A DNA stretch of 64,000 bases from assembly GCF_001592285.1 (NCBI RefSeq), contig NZ_BCWQ01000004.1, positions 62,001 to 126,000 of the forward strand. The letters are read 5' to 3'. Numbering within the stretch: position 1 is the first letter of the stretch; every line of letters begins with the position of its first letter. A program made the position numbers and the translations under genes. Below the pieces are notes generated by a model, which worked only from the letters and a program-made list of their open reading frames with translations, was not told where the DNA came from and did not search any database. Below are positions 9,643-18,297 of the stretch, in pieces. Source of the DNA: Hydrogenophaga pseudoflava NBRC 102511 (GTDB lineage Bacteria; Pseudomonadota; Gammaproteobacteria; Burkholderiales; Burkholderiaceae_C).

Positions 9643-10722
9643 TTGATCTCATTGGGGTCGTTTTTCAGCCGGGATCCGGCGCCGCTGCTGGGCATTGATG
9701 TGAGCTCGTCGAGCGTCAAGCTGGTTGAACTGGGCCGCAACCGCTCGGGAGATCTGGTTCTGGAGCGGTGTGCCATCGAGCCGCTTGAGCGGGGTTGGAT
9801 CACCGATGGCAACATCGAGAAATTTGACGAGGTGGCGGAGGCGGTTCGTCGGGTGGTTCGCAAGAGCGGCAGCAAGACAAAAAACGTCGCCATGGCTTTG
9901 CCGGCATCGGCCGTCATCACCAAGAAGATTGTTCTTCCTGGAGGCCTGTCGGACAAGGAACTGGAGGCGCAGGTTGAGTCCGAAGCCAACCAGTACATTC
10001 CGTTTTCACTTGACGAAGTGAGCTTGGACTTCTGTGTGATTGGTCCTAGTGCCAATTCCGTTGGGGATGCCGAGGTGCTGATTGCTGCATCTCGCAAGGA
10101 AAAGGTGTCTGATCGCCAAGGTCTCGCTGAAGCAGCGGGGCTGAAGCCGGTGATCATGGATGTGGAACCCTTTGCCTCTCGAATGGCCGCGGGGCGCGTG
10201 ATCGAGACACTTCCCAATCAAGGCGTCGACTCGCTGGTGGCGTTGTTTGAAGTGGGAGCGATGACCACGAGCATGCAGGTGATGCGCAATGATGATGTTC
10301 TGTACGAGCGGGACCAGGCATTTGGTGGTGCACAGCTGACGCAGCTGATCGTTCGGCAGTACGGGTTTTCTGCTGACGAGGCGGAGGCGAAAAAGCGCTC
10401 GGGGGATTTGCCGGACGACTACCGATCTGCCGTTTTGGAGCCGTTTATTGAGAGCATGGCCCAGGAGGTTGGCAGGGCACTCCAGTTTTTCTTTACCAGC
10501 ACGCCGCACAACAAGGTTGATCACATCCTGCTGGCTGGTGGAAGCGCCGCACTGCCCGGATTGACCGAAGCAGTTACCCATCAGACCTCCTTTGCGTGCA
10601 TGGTGATAAATCCGTTTGATGGCATGGAAATGGCGTCCTCGGTCCAAGCAAGAAAGATCGCCAGGGAGGCTCCCTCCTATCTCACCTCCACCGGTCTGGC
10701 CTTGCGGAGGTTTCATCAATGA
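9643..10722 (+). CDS. pilM: Type IV pilus assembly ATPase-fold protein PilM
   Basis: A 359-residue actin/FtsA-like cytoplasmic protein that binds the N terminus of PilN and joins the inner-membrane platform to the motor. Visible features are the phosphate-1-like loop LLGIDVSSSSVKLVEL at the N terminus and the C-terminal LLAGGSAALPGL nucleotide-binding motif. The start is a TTG preceded at 5-10 bases by a GGGGG stretch; the encoded N terminus (MISLGSFF) matches the family. The stop overlaps the pilN start by 4 bases. Confidence 0.95.
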   Translation: MISLGSFFSRDPAPLLGIDVSSSSVKLVELGRNRSGDLVLERCAIEPLERGWITDGNIEKFDEVAEAVRRVVRKSGSKTKNVAMALPASAVITKKIVLPGGLSDKELEAQVESEANQYIPFSLDEVSLDFCVIGPSANSVGDAEVLIAASRKEKVSDRQGLAEAAGLKPVIMDVEPFASRMAAGRVIETLPNQGVDSLVALFEVGAMTTSMQVMRNDDVLYERDQAFGGAQLTQLIVRQYGFSADEAEAKKRSGDLPDDYRSAVLEPFIESMAQEVGRALQFFFTSTPHNKVDHILLAGGSAALPGLTEAVTHQTSFACMVINPFDGMEMASSVQARKIAREAPSYLTSTGLALRRFHQ

Positions 10723-11360
10723 TTCTCATCAACTTGCTACCGCACCGTGAAGCAACACGGAAGCGGCGGAAAGAGCAGTTTTTCACCCAATTGGGCTTGT
10801 CTGCTCTGCTTGGGGGCATCATTTGTGGGGCTGTGTACACTTGGTACCAGGGACGCATTGCCGATCAGCAGGCTCGTAACTCATTTTTGAAGCAGGAAAC
10901 CGCACGCCTTGACGCGGAAATCAAGGATATTGCGACTTTGCAAGCCCAGATCGCCTCGCTTCGCGCCCGACAGACAGCAGTTGAAGATCTTCAAGCGGAC
11001 CGTAACATGCCGGTTCATCTGCTGGAAGAGTTGGTTGGCGAGTTGCCTGATGGCATTTATTTGCGAAGCATGAAGCAAGAGAGTCAGAGTGTATTGCTGA
11101 CGGGGACGGCGCAATCACAGGAGCGGGTATCCGATTTCCTCCGAAGTCTTTCAACCAAGACCAAATGGTTGATCAAGCCGGAGCTTGTTGAAATCGTTGC
11201 GGCCAATGCCTCTGTATCCAGCAAAGAGCAGCGCAGGGTGTCCAATTTCACCATCCGCGCCATGCTGAATCGCCCGTCCAGTACCTCCAAGGCGCCTGAA
11301 TCGACTGTGGTGAAACCGTCCAAACCGGCCGCGCGTTCTGCTGCCTCGAGCAAAGTCTGA
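10719..11360 (+). CDS. pilN: Type IV pilus inner-membrane protein PilN
   Basis: A 213-residue bitopic protein. The conserved INLLPHREATRKRR segment at the extreme N terminus is the PilM-binding motif, followed by a membrane helix near residues 26-46, a short coiled coil and a periplasmic ferredoxin-like domain that pairs with PilO. The Ser/Lys/Pro-rich C-terminal tail looks disordered. It is coupled to pilM by ATGA overlap. Confidence 0.95.
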   Translation: MILINLLPHREATRKRRKEQFFTQLGLSALLGGIICGAVYTWYQGRIADQQARNSFLKQETARLDAEIKDIATLQAQIASLRARQTAVEDLQADRNMPVHLLEELVGELPDGIYLRSMKQESQSVLLTGTAQSQERVSDFLRSLSTKTKWLIKPELVEIVAANASVSSKEQRRVSNFTIRAMLNRPSSTSKAPESTVVKPSKPAARSAASSKV

Positions 11361-11373
11361 AGGGTTCTCCAAA

Positions 11374-12078
11374 ATGGCAAAACCCTCCAAAATCTCGCTT
11401 GACCTCAAATCGGTCCAGGAAAAGCTGCGTGCTCAGTTCTCTGGCTTGGATCCCAACGATCCGTCTCAATGGCCAGCGCTGCCGAGGAATCTGCTCTTCA
11501 TTGTGGTTTGTGTGGCGGTCATTGTCGCGCTCTGGTTTACTTGGCTCAAGACGGTTGATGAAGAGCTTCTGACCGAACAGGCCCGCGAACAGACGCTTCG
11601 TGATGACTATCGAAAGAAGCTGGTACAGGCCGTCAATCTGGATGCATTGAAGAAGCAGCTTGAGCAGGTGCAGCAATATGTTGCGCAACTGGAGAAACAG
11701 CTTCCGAGCAAGGCCGAAATGGATGCGCTGCTGTCCGATATCAACCAGGCGGGTTTGGGACGAAGTCTTCAGTTTGAGCTGTTCCGCCCCGGCCAGGTTT
11801 CTGTCAAGGAGTACTACGCAGAGTTACCGATCACTGTCAGGGTCACTGGTGGTTATCACGACATCGGACTCTTTGCAGCGGATATTGCCAATTTGTCCCG
11901 CATCGTGACACTGAACAACTTGGCGATTGTTCCAGTGAAAGACAGGGATGGCTTTTTGACTCTGGACTGTGTAGCCAAGACTTTCAGGTACCTTGATCCG
12001 GAGGAAGTCGCTATGCAACAAAAAGCGACCCCGGGGAAGAAGCCTGCGGGTAAGAAGGCGACTGGGGCGGCCAAATGA
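11374..12078 (+). CDS. pilO: Type IV pilus inner-membrane protein PilO
   Basis: A 234-residue partner of PilN. A cytoplasmic segment of about 40 residues precedes a membrane helix (NLLFIVVCVAVIVALWFTWL, about 45-64), a coiled coil (about 65-125) and the periplasmic domain with the characteristic YYAELPITVRVTGGYHDIG and FAADIANLSRIVTLNN segments. The Lys/Ala-rich tail is poorly conserved. Its stop overlaps the pilP start by 4 bases. Confidence 0.95.
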   Translation: MAKPSKISLDLKSVQEKLRAQFSGLDPNDPSQWPALPRNLLFIVVCVAVIVALWFTWLKTVDEELLTEQAREQTLRDDYRKKLVQAVNLDALKKQLEQVQQYVAQLEKQLPSKAEMDALLSDINQAGLGRSLQFELFRPGQVSVKEYYAELPITVRVTGGYHDIGLFAADIANLSRIVTLNNLAIVPVKDRDGFLTLDCVAKTFRYLDPEEVAMQQKATPGKKPAGKKATGAAK

Positions 12079-12629
12079 ATATTAGATACTTCGCCGGAGG
12101 GTGCTTGATTTTGGCGTTGACATTGGGAGTTGCGGGCTGTGCTGACTCTGATCAGGAGGAGTTGAGTGCATGGATGCAGCGTGAACGAAATTCCATAAAG
12201 CCAGATGTCAAGCCGATTCCCGAGCCGACCAAATTTGAGCCGTACGCTTATGGTGGTGAGCGCTTTGTTGAGCCTTTCAGCAATGAAAAACTCGCCAGTA
12301 TCCTGAAAAGCGGGCAGGCATTGCCTTCTGGGCAATCCGCTCTTATTGAGCCGGAACTCAACCGGAGGAAGCAGCCGCTTGAGGCGTTTCCTCTTGATAC
12401 CATGAAGATGGTCGGCAGCTTGAATCGAAGCGGTCAACTTGTGGGGCTTTTGAAGGTCGGTGCTCTGTTGTATCAGGTAACTCCGGGGAGTTATCTGGGT
12501 CAAAACTACGGACGCATCCTGAAGATTGAAGAGAACCAGATCGTTTTGCGCGAAATCGTGCAGGACGCGGCCGGCGAGTGGATTGAGCGACCTGCGGCAT
12601 TGCAGTTACAAGAGGAATCGACCAAATGA
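12075..12629 (+). CDS. pilP: Type IV pilus lipoprotein PilP
   Basis: A 184-residue inner-membrane lipoprotein that links PilN/O to the PilQ secretin. It has a signal peptide with lipobox VAGC (C22), a Pro-rich linker and the C-terminal beta domain (PLEAFPLDTMKMVG; GALLYQVTPGSYLGQNYGRI). Codon use is less GC-rich than in flanking operons: an AGA arginine codon near the start and an ATA isoleucine are visible. The start and stop overlap pilO and pilQ by 4 bases each. Confidence 0.95.
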   Translation: MNIRYFAGGCLILALTLGVAGCADSDQEELSAWMQRERNSIKPDVKPIPEPTKFEPYAYGGERFVEPFSNEKLASILKSGQALPSGQSALIEPELNRRKQPLEAFPLDTMKMVGSLNRSGQLVGLLKVGALLYQVTPGSYLGQNYGRILKIEENQIVLREIVQDAAGEWIERPAALQLQEESTK

Positions 12630-14791
12630 AAAAAATGCATCAGGTAGAGTTGCTTGGTGGGCGTCAGATCGTTCTGCGTGGTTTGTCATTGTTTGCTGGC
12701 TCTTTGCTAGCCTGCACTTTTGCTTTTGCGCAAAACTCCATTCAGTCGCTGACAGGCAGTGTTCAGTCGGGTGCTGAAGTGATTCGCATTGAAACCGCTG
12801 AACCGCTGAGCGCGGTTCCCTCGGGGTTCACGATTCAGTCCCCGGCGCGGATCGCGCTGGATTTCCCAGGTGTCGTCAATGGGATCGGACGCAGTGCACT
12901 GGATATCGGCCAAGGTAACATCCGCTCTGCCAATGTTGTGCAAGCGGGAGACCGGACCAGGGTAGTCATCAATCTCAAACAGCCATCGACATACCAAGCC
13001 AAGCTGGATGGTAAGACATTGTTGCTGGTTCTGGATGGTTCATCGTCCGCTTCGCCTACTTCAGTGGCGCAGGCGGCTCCTGCGGCGGCATTTGCCCCGT
13101 CAGGGAACGTGGATCCCGCGGCGCTCAAGGACATCGACTTTCGTCGTGGAGTGGGCAACTCCGGTCGGGTGGTGGTTGAGCTTGCAAACAATCAAACCGG
13201 CGTGGATATCCGGCAACAGGGCAAAGATCTGGTGGTCGATTTCCTAAAGACCACACTTCCGGAAGGATTGCGGAGGAAACTGGATGTGACCGATTTTGGC
13301 ACCCCGGTTCAGTCGGTTGTGACGAGCCAGGTGGGCGATAGGGTGCGCATGCTGGTGACCCCCACGGGGCTGTGGGAGCACTCCGCTTATCAGAGTGACA
13401 ACCAGTTTGTGCTGGAAATTCGGGAACAGAAACTGGATCCGTCCAAGCTGACTCAGGGGCCGGGTTACAACGGGGAAAAGTTGTCTCTGAACTTCCAAAA
13501 CATCGAGGTTCGTTCTCTGTTGCAGGTGATCGCCGATTTCACCAACTTCAACGTGGTGACGTCCGACTCCGTTTCTGGTGCCGTGACCTTGCGTCTCAAA
13601 GATGTGCCTTGGGATCAGGCTTTGGACATCATTCTCCAAGCCAAGGGTCTGGGAATGCGCAAGAGCGGGAACGTGCTCTGGATTGCACCGAAGGATGAAA
13701 TTGCCGCGCGTGAGAAGCAGGAGCTTGAGTCCAAAGCATCTGTCGAGAGTTTGGAAACTTTGCGCACGCAGGGTTTCCAGATGAATTACGCCAAAGCCAG
13801 TGACATTGCCGGGCAAATCACCGGTGCTGGTGCTGCTGGTGGAGCCAGTGCCCGCATCCTTTCCCCGCGAGGAAGTGTCATCGCTGAGCCTCGAACGAAT
13901 CAGTTATTCGTGACGGATATTCCTTCCAAGCTTGAGCAAGTTCAGCAACTGATCGCCAAACTGGATATCCCTGTTCGCCAAGTGTTGATCGAGGCGCGCA
14001 TTGTGGAAGCCGACGACCGTTTTGGCCGGTCGCTGGGCGTGCGGCTGGGGGGCAGCGACTTGCGTGGTGTCCGTGGAGGTGAGGCGGGGTATCCTGTCAG
14101 CGGGCCCAACAGAGTGGCCATTGGTGGCAGCTATAACGCGGTTTCCAGCACCACTGTGGAGTCAGAAAATACCCTGGATACCGTCAATACAAGCTTTGTC
14201 AATCTGCCATCGACGGGTGCAGGGGGCTTCCTGCCTGCTGCTTTCGCGGTGTCGCTGTTCAGTTCGGCTGCCAATCGATTCCTCAACCTCGAAATCTCGG
14301 CACTTGAGGCGGATGGCAGAGGCAAGATCGTCTCCAGCCCGCGTGTTGTGACTGCCGATCAGGTGAAGGCGCTGATTGAGCAGGGAACTGAATTCCCCTA
14401 CCAGACCGCCACATCCAGCGGTGCTACTGCGGTGGCTTTCCGCAAGGCCAATCTCAAGCTAGAGGTAACTCCCCAGATCACCCCGGAAGGCAACATCATT
14501 CTTGATGTGGATATCAACAAAGACAGCCGTGGCGAAACGACGGCTGCCGGCATTGCCATCAACACCAAACATGTGCAGACACAGGTGCTGGTGGAGAACG
14601 GAGGTACCGTGGTGATTGGTGGCATTTTTACGGAAGAGGAAACGGAAGACGTCGCCAAGGTTCCCCTGTTCGGAGATCTGCCGATTGTTGGAAACCTGTT
14701 CAAGAACAAGAACAAGTCGTCGCGTAAGCAGGAGTTGCTGATCTTCATTACGCCGCGTTCGATCACTGAAGGCGCCATGGCGCGCCGCTGA
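12626..14791 (+). CDS. pilQ: Type IV pilus secretin PilQ
   Basis: A 721-residue outer-membrane secretin that forms the pilus pore. After a signal peptide (to about residue 35) come two AMIN peptidoglycan-binding domains (about 40-130 and 165-260), the secretin/TonB short N-terminal domain (YNGEKLSLNFQNIEVRSLLQVIADFTNFN), an N1 domain (TNQLFVTDIPSKLEQVQQLI) and the C-terminal secretin domain ending in VPLFGDLPIVGNLFKNK. Length matches beta- and gammaproteobacterial PilQ. Confidence 0.97.
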   Translation: MKKMHQVELLGGRQIVLRGLSLFAGSLLACTFAFAQNSIQSLTGSVQSGAEVIRIETAEPLSAVPSGFTIQSPARIALDFPGVVNGIGRSALDIGQGNIRSANVVQAGDRTRVVINLKQPSTYQAKLDGKTLLLVLDGSSSASPTSVAQAAPAAAFAPSGNVDPAALKDIDFRRGVGNSGRVVVELANNQTGVDIRQQGKDLVVDFLKTTLPEGLRRKLDVTDFGTPVQSVVTSQVGDRVRMLVTPTGLWEHSAYQSDNQFVLEIREQKLDPSKLTQGPGYNGEKLSLNFQNIEVRSLLQVIADFTNFNVVTSDSVSGAVTLRLKDVPWDQALDIILQAKGLGMRKSGNVLWIAPKDEIAAREKQELESKASVESLETLRTQGFQMNYAKASDIAGQITGAGAAGGASARILSPRGSVIAEPRTNQLFVTDIPSKLEQVQQLIAKLDIPVRQVLIEARIVEADDRFGRSLGVRLGGSDLRGVRGGEAGYPVSGPNRVAIGGSYNAVSSTTVESENTLDTVNTSFVNLPSTGAGGFLPAAFAVSLFSSAANRFLNLEISALEADGRGKIVSSPRVVTADQVKALIEQGTEFPYQTATSSGATAVAFRKANLKLEVTPQITPEGNIILDVDINKDSRGETTAAGIAINTKHVQTQVLVENGGTVVIGGIFTEEETEDVAKVPLFGDLPIVGNLFKNKNKSSRKQELLIFITPRSITEGAMARR

Positions 14792-14815
14792 ACTGACTGG
14801 ATTTAGGAGTTACGC

Positions 14816-15241
14816 ATGCTGAAACAAACGGCGCGAGTTGCGGGAAGTCTTGCGGTGGCAATCGCGTTGGCATCTTGCGGTGGAGGTGGGGACATTGCTG
14901 GAGACTCGACAGAGTTTTCCGTTTCGCCGAGTGAGTGGAAGGTGTCCACCGTGGCGGTGGGAAAGAACAATTGCACTGGACTCAATGGAAGTGGTCCTTA
15001 TGTGTTTACCATCATCGGGGGGCAGGCTCCCTTCCGCATTGTCAACGCTGTGCCTGATGCATTGACAGTGGATAAAACTGAGGCGACCGGTAAGGATCCC
15101 AAGTTCAATGTCTGGCTTCGCGGGCGTTGTGGCGATCCGTTTATCATCACTGTGCTGGACTACCACTCGCGCACCACGGTGGTGGAAATCACGGTGGAAT
15201 CGGAAGAGCCGGAAGATACGGAAACCCCGACCACTGAGTAA
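14816..15241 (+). CDS. Uncharacterised lipoprotein at the end of the pil operon
   Basis: A 141-residue predicted lipoprotein: hydrophobic signal with lipobox LASC (C21), a Gly-rich linker GGGGD, then a small beta-rich domain with two further cysteines (in KNNCTG and RGRCGD) that could form a disulfide, and an acidic C-terminal tail rich in Glu, Thr and Pro. It starts 24 bases after pilQ on the same strand, so co-transcription is likely. I do not recognise the family with certainty. The position suggests a role at PilQ or the pilus, which is inference only. Confidence 0.7.
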   Translation: MLKQTARVAGSLAVAIALASCGGGGDIAGDSTEFSVSPSEWKVSTVAVGKNNCTGLNGSGPYVFTIIGGQAPFRIVNAVPDALTVDKTEATGKDPKFNVWLRGRCGDPFIITVLDYHSRTTVVEITVESEEPEDTETPTTE

Positions 15242-15313
15242 CGCTCCGAGCCTGTGCCCGGACAGTTGGGGTTTCTTGTCAATTGATCGGCACCTGAATT
15301 CGCTTGCTGTCCT

Positions 15314-15327
15314 CCCGCGGTGGCGGG
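15314..15327 (+). terminator. Weak hairpin after the pil-operon lipoprotein
   Basis: CCCGC pairs with GCGGG across a GGTG loop, 73 bases after the lipoprotein stop and 28 bases before aroK. The following CGCTTATGTCTTT is only mildly T-rich, so termination would be partial at most. Confidence 0.3.
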
Positions 15328-15354
15328 CGCTTATGTCTTTCATGAGTTGATCAC

Positions 15355-15900
15355 TTGTCCTCCATCGCACTGATCGGTTTGCCTGGCTCCGGCAAGTCGA
15401 CCATCGGCCGGCAACTGGCGCGCCGGCTTTCTCTGTCTTTTTCGGACTCCGATCATGTGATTGAGCATCGCTTGGGATGTTCGATTCGAGAGTTCTTCGA
15501 GCGCGAGGGTGAAGACCGGTTCAGGGACATCGAAGAGTCGGTGATTGATGAGTTGTCCCAAGGGCAGGGCCGTGTGCTCTCCACGGGTGGGGGGGCAGTG
15601 TTGCGCCCAGCCAACCGGCAGCGGCTTCATGACCGTTGCCAGGTGGTTTACCTTCGGTCTTCGCCAGAAGAGGTTTTTCGGCGTTTGCGCCATGACCGCA
15701 ACCGGCCGTTGCTGCAGGTAGCCGATCCCCTTCAGCGGCTCAAGGACCTGTATTCAGCGCGCGACCCCCTGTACCGGGAGGCTGCGCACTACGTCATCGA
15801 CACGGGCCGGCCTTCGGTGGCCACGCTGGTGAACATGATCGTCATGCAACTGGAGCTGGCGCCTGGAGCTGCCACGCGAGGTGGGCCCGGCCCGGTTTGA
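15355..15900 (+). CDS. aroK: Shikimate kinase
   Basis: A 181-residue cytoplasmic P-loop kinase that phosphorylates shikimate in aromatic amino acid synthesis. Motifs are Walker [10 protein letters not shown] (8-16), the shikimate-binding DSD (about 31-33), RFRDIEE and the GGG substrate loop in LSTGGGAV, and the lid arginine in RDRNRPLL-like [10 protein letters not shown]. The start is TTG at 15355; no ATG is available in frame at a sensible distance. A five-codon ORF (15333-15350) ends 4 bases before it. aroB follows closely, as in most proteobacteria. Confidence 0.95.
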   Translation: MSSIALIGLPGSGKSTIGRQLARRLSLSFSDSDHVIEHRLGCSIREFFEREGEDRFRDIEESVIDELSQGQGRVLSTGGGAVLRPANRQRLHDRCQVVYLRSSPEEVFRRLRHDRNRPLLQVADPLQRLKDLYSARDPLYREAAHYVIDTGRPSVATLVNMIVMQLELAPGAATRGGPGPV

Positions 15901-15947
15901 CTTCGCCTGTCTTTCGGGCGGGCAATTCCTGGCCCTACACTTGGGCC

Positions 15948-17069
15948 ATGCGCAGAGATCTTTCCCCCGTTGGCGGCGAACAGGTGATCATCGACCTGGG
16001 CGAACGCAGCTATTGCATCGACATCGCGGCAGGCTTGCTTGATCGGGCCGACGCCTTCTCGGGATTGCCGTCGGCATCCGTTGCCATGATCGTGACGAAC
16101 GACACCGTGGCGCCCCTCTACCTGGAGCGCCTCAGGAGTTCGCTGGCACCGCACTACCGCACCGTGTTGCATGTGGTGTTGCCGGACGGCGAGGCTTTCA
16201 AGACTTGGGAGACGCTGAACCGGATCTTCGATGCCTTGCTGGGTGCGGCGTGTGACCGAAAGACCGTGCTGTTTGCCCTTGGGGGCGGCGTGGTGGGTGA
16301 CATGACCGGCTTTGCCGCTGCTGCGTTCATGAGAGGCGTGCCCTTTGTTCAGGTGCCCACCACGCTGTTGGCGCAGGTGGACTCATCAGTGGGGGGCAAG
16401 ACGGCGATCAACCACCCGCTGGGCAAGAACATGATAGGTGCCTTCTACCAGCCTCAGCGGGTGCTGTGCGATCTGGCAACACTCGATACCTTGCCGGAGC
16501 GCGAGCTCAGCGCGGGGTTGGCCGAGGTGATCAAGTACGGGCCGATCGCCGACATGGCGTTTCTGGACTGGATCGAACGCAACATGGGGGCGCTGCGCGC
16601 GCGGGATCCCCGGGCCATGGCGCATGCCGTCAAGCGCAGTTGCCAGATCAAGGCGGAGGTGGTGGGCCAGGACGAACGCGAGTCGGGCTTGAGGGCGATC
16701 CTGAACTTCGGCCATACCTTCGGCCATGCGATCGAGGCGGGCATGGGGTACGGCGCCTGGTTGCATGGTGAGGCGGTGGGCTGTGGCATGGTGATGGCCA
16801 CCCGGCTGTCCGCGCGCATGGGGCTGGTCGACAACGCGTTTGTCGAGCGCATCAAGGCGGTGGTTGAGGCGGCCGGATTGCCGGTTCGCGCGCCTGTGCT
16901 GGACGAAGGTGACAACGTGGCGCGCTACCTCTCTTTGATGCGACTGGACAAAAAGTCCGAGGCGGGCGAGATCCGGTTCGTGCTGGTGGACGGAGGCGGG
17001 AAGGCCCTGATGCAGGGGGCGCCCGATGCGGTGGTGGGCGAGGTGATTGCCGAAAGCTGCGTCGCGTGA
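15948..17069 (+). CDS. aroB: 3-dehydroquinate synthase
   Basis: A 373-residue NAD- and metal-dependent enzyme converting DAHP to 3-dehydroquinate, the second step of the shikimate pathway. Seen are the NAD-binding [14 protein letters not shown] motif, [20 protein letters not shown], the zinc ligands in [19 protein letters not shown] and LHGEAV. I use the ATG at 15948, which gives the usual length; an upstream TTG (15897) overlapping the aroK stop would add 17 unlikely residues. With aroK it forms a two-gene shikimate module. Confidence 0.95.
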   Translation: MRRDLSPVGGEQVIIDLGERSYCIDIAAGLLDRADAFSGLPSASVAMIVTNDTVAPLYLERLRSSLAPHYRTVLHVVLPDGEAFKTWETLNRIFDALLGAACDRKTVLFALGGGVVGDMTGFAAAAFMRGVPFVQVPTTLLAQVDSSVGGKTAINHPLGKNMIGAFYQPQRVLCDLATLDTLPERELSAGLAEVIKYGPIADMAFLDWIERNMGALRARDPRAMAHAVKRSCQIKAEVVGQDERESGLRAILNFGHTFGHAIEAGMGYGAWLHGEAVGCGMVMATRLSARMGLVDNAFVERIKAVVEAAGLPVRAPVLDEGDNVARYLSLMRLDKKSEAGEIRFVLVDGGGKALMQGAPDAVVGEVIAESCVA

Positions 17070-17097
17070 GGTCCTGGTCTTCGTGCTGACGCCCCGG

Positions 17098-18291
17098 ATG
17101 GTCATTCCGCCAATGCCTGGACGGATGCTGCTGGCGTCCTACGCGGCCGATCCGGCGAGCAGCCGAGGCCGCCGTTTTGCCGAGCCAGAGGCGCCCACAC
17201 GCTCAGTGTTCCAGCGCGACCGCGACCGGATCATTCACTCCACCGCGTTCCGGCGCCTCGTCTACAAGACGCAGGTCTTCCTGAACCACGAAGGCGATCT
17301 GTTCCGCACCCGTCTGACGCATTCCCTGGAGGTGGCGCAGTTGGGGCGCAGCATCGCCCGCACGCTGGGTCTGAACGAAGACCTGGTCGAGGCGGTTGCC
17401 CTGGCCCACGATCTGGGCCACACGCCCTTCGGCCATGCCGGCCAGGATGCGCTCAACGCGTCGATGAAAGCCGCGCGCCCGAATGAGCCATTGACCGACG
17501 AGGTGGACCGGGGCTTCGAGCACAACCTGCAGAGCCTGCGGGTGGTCGATGCGCTGGAAGAGCGCTACCCGGCATTTGATGGCTTGAACCTGACCTTCGA
17601 GACCCGGGAGGGCATCCTCAAGCACTGTTCAAGAATGCATGCGGAACGCCTGCTGAAAGCCGAACCGGGTGGCGTGGCCCAGCGGTTTGTGTCGGGCGGC
17701 TGCCCGTCGCTGGAGGCGCAGCTTTGCAACCTGGCCGACGAGATTGCCTACAACGCCCACGACATCGACGATGGCGTGCGTTCCGGGCTGCTGACGCTGG
17801 AACAGATCTCCGAGGTGCCCCTGTTCGACCGCTACCTCCGCCAGGCCCTGAGCGCACACCCCGACCTGGGGGGGCGTCGGCTGCTGTTCGAGTCGATCCG
17901 GCTGATGCTCAGCGACCAGGTCTACGACGTGATCGACACGACACGGGCACGCATCGCGGCCTCGGGGGTGGAGACCATCGATCAGGTGCGCGCGCAGGCG
18001 CGTCCGCTGGTGGGTTTCTCCGACGAGATGAAAGCCGAATCGCAGAAGCTCAAGCACTTCCTGTTGCGCAACCTCTACCGCCATCCCCAGGTGATGGACA
18101 CCACGGAGCGGGCGGCCCAGGTGGTGACCGAGCTGTTTTCGATGTACCTCGAGCGCCTGGACGAATGGCCGCATTCACCGCTCAAGGCGCGCCAGCCTGC
18201 GCGGGCGGTGGCCGACTACATCGCCGGCATGACGGACCGCTTTGCCATCCGCGAACACCAGCGTCTCAGTGGCCGTGTGCTGTTTCCCTGA
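17098..18291 (+). CDS. dgt: Deoxyguanosinetriphosphate triphosphohydrolase-like HD protein
   Basis: A 397-residue HD-domain phosphohydrolase that probably removes triphosphate from dNTPs. HD metal ligands are visible: H75 in TRLTHSLEV, H104-D105 in ALAHDLGHTPFGHAG and the later NLADEIAYNAHDIDDG aspartate. The segment HSTAFRRLVYKTQVF is family-typical. The ATG at 17098 is preferred; frame-compatible TTG/GTG codons further upstream run into aroB. The gene order aroB-dgt is conserved in Burkholderiales. Confidence 0.92.
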   Translation: MVIPPMPGRMLLASYAADPASSRGRRFAEPEAPTRSVFQRDRDRIIHSTAFRRLVYKTQVFLNHEGDLFRTRLTHSLEVAQLGRSIARTLGLNEDLVEAVALAHDLGHTPFGHAGQDALNASMKAARPNEPLTDEVDRGFEHNLQSLRVVDALEERYPAFDGLNLTFETREGILKHCSRMHAERLLKAEPGGVAQRFVSGGCPSLEAQLCNLADEIAYNAHDIDDGVRSGLLTLEQISEVPLFDRYLRQALSAHPDLGGRRLLFESIRLMLSDQVYDVIDTTRARIAASGVETIDQVRAQARPLVGFSDEMKAESQKLKHFLLRNLYRHPQVMDTTERAAQVVTELFSMYLERLDEWPHSPLKARQPARAVADYIAGMTDRFAIREHQRLSGRVLFP

Positions 18292-18297
18292 GTGTCC

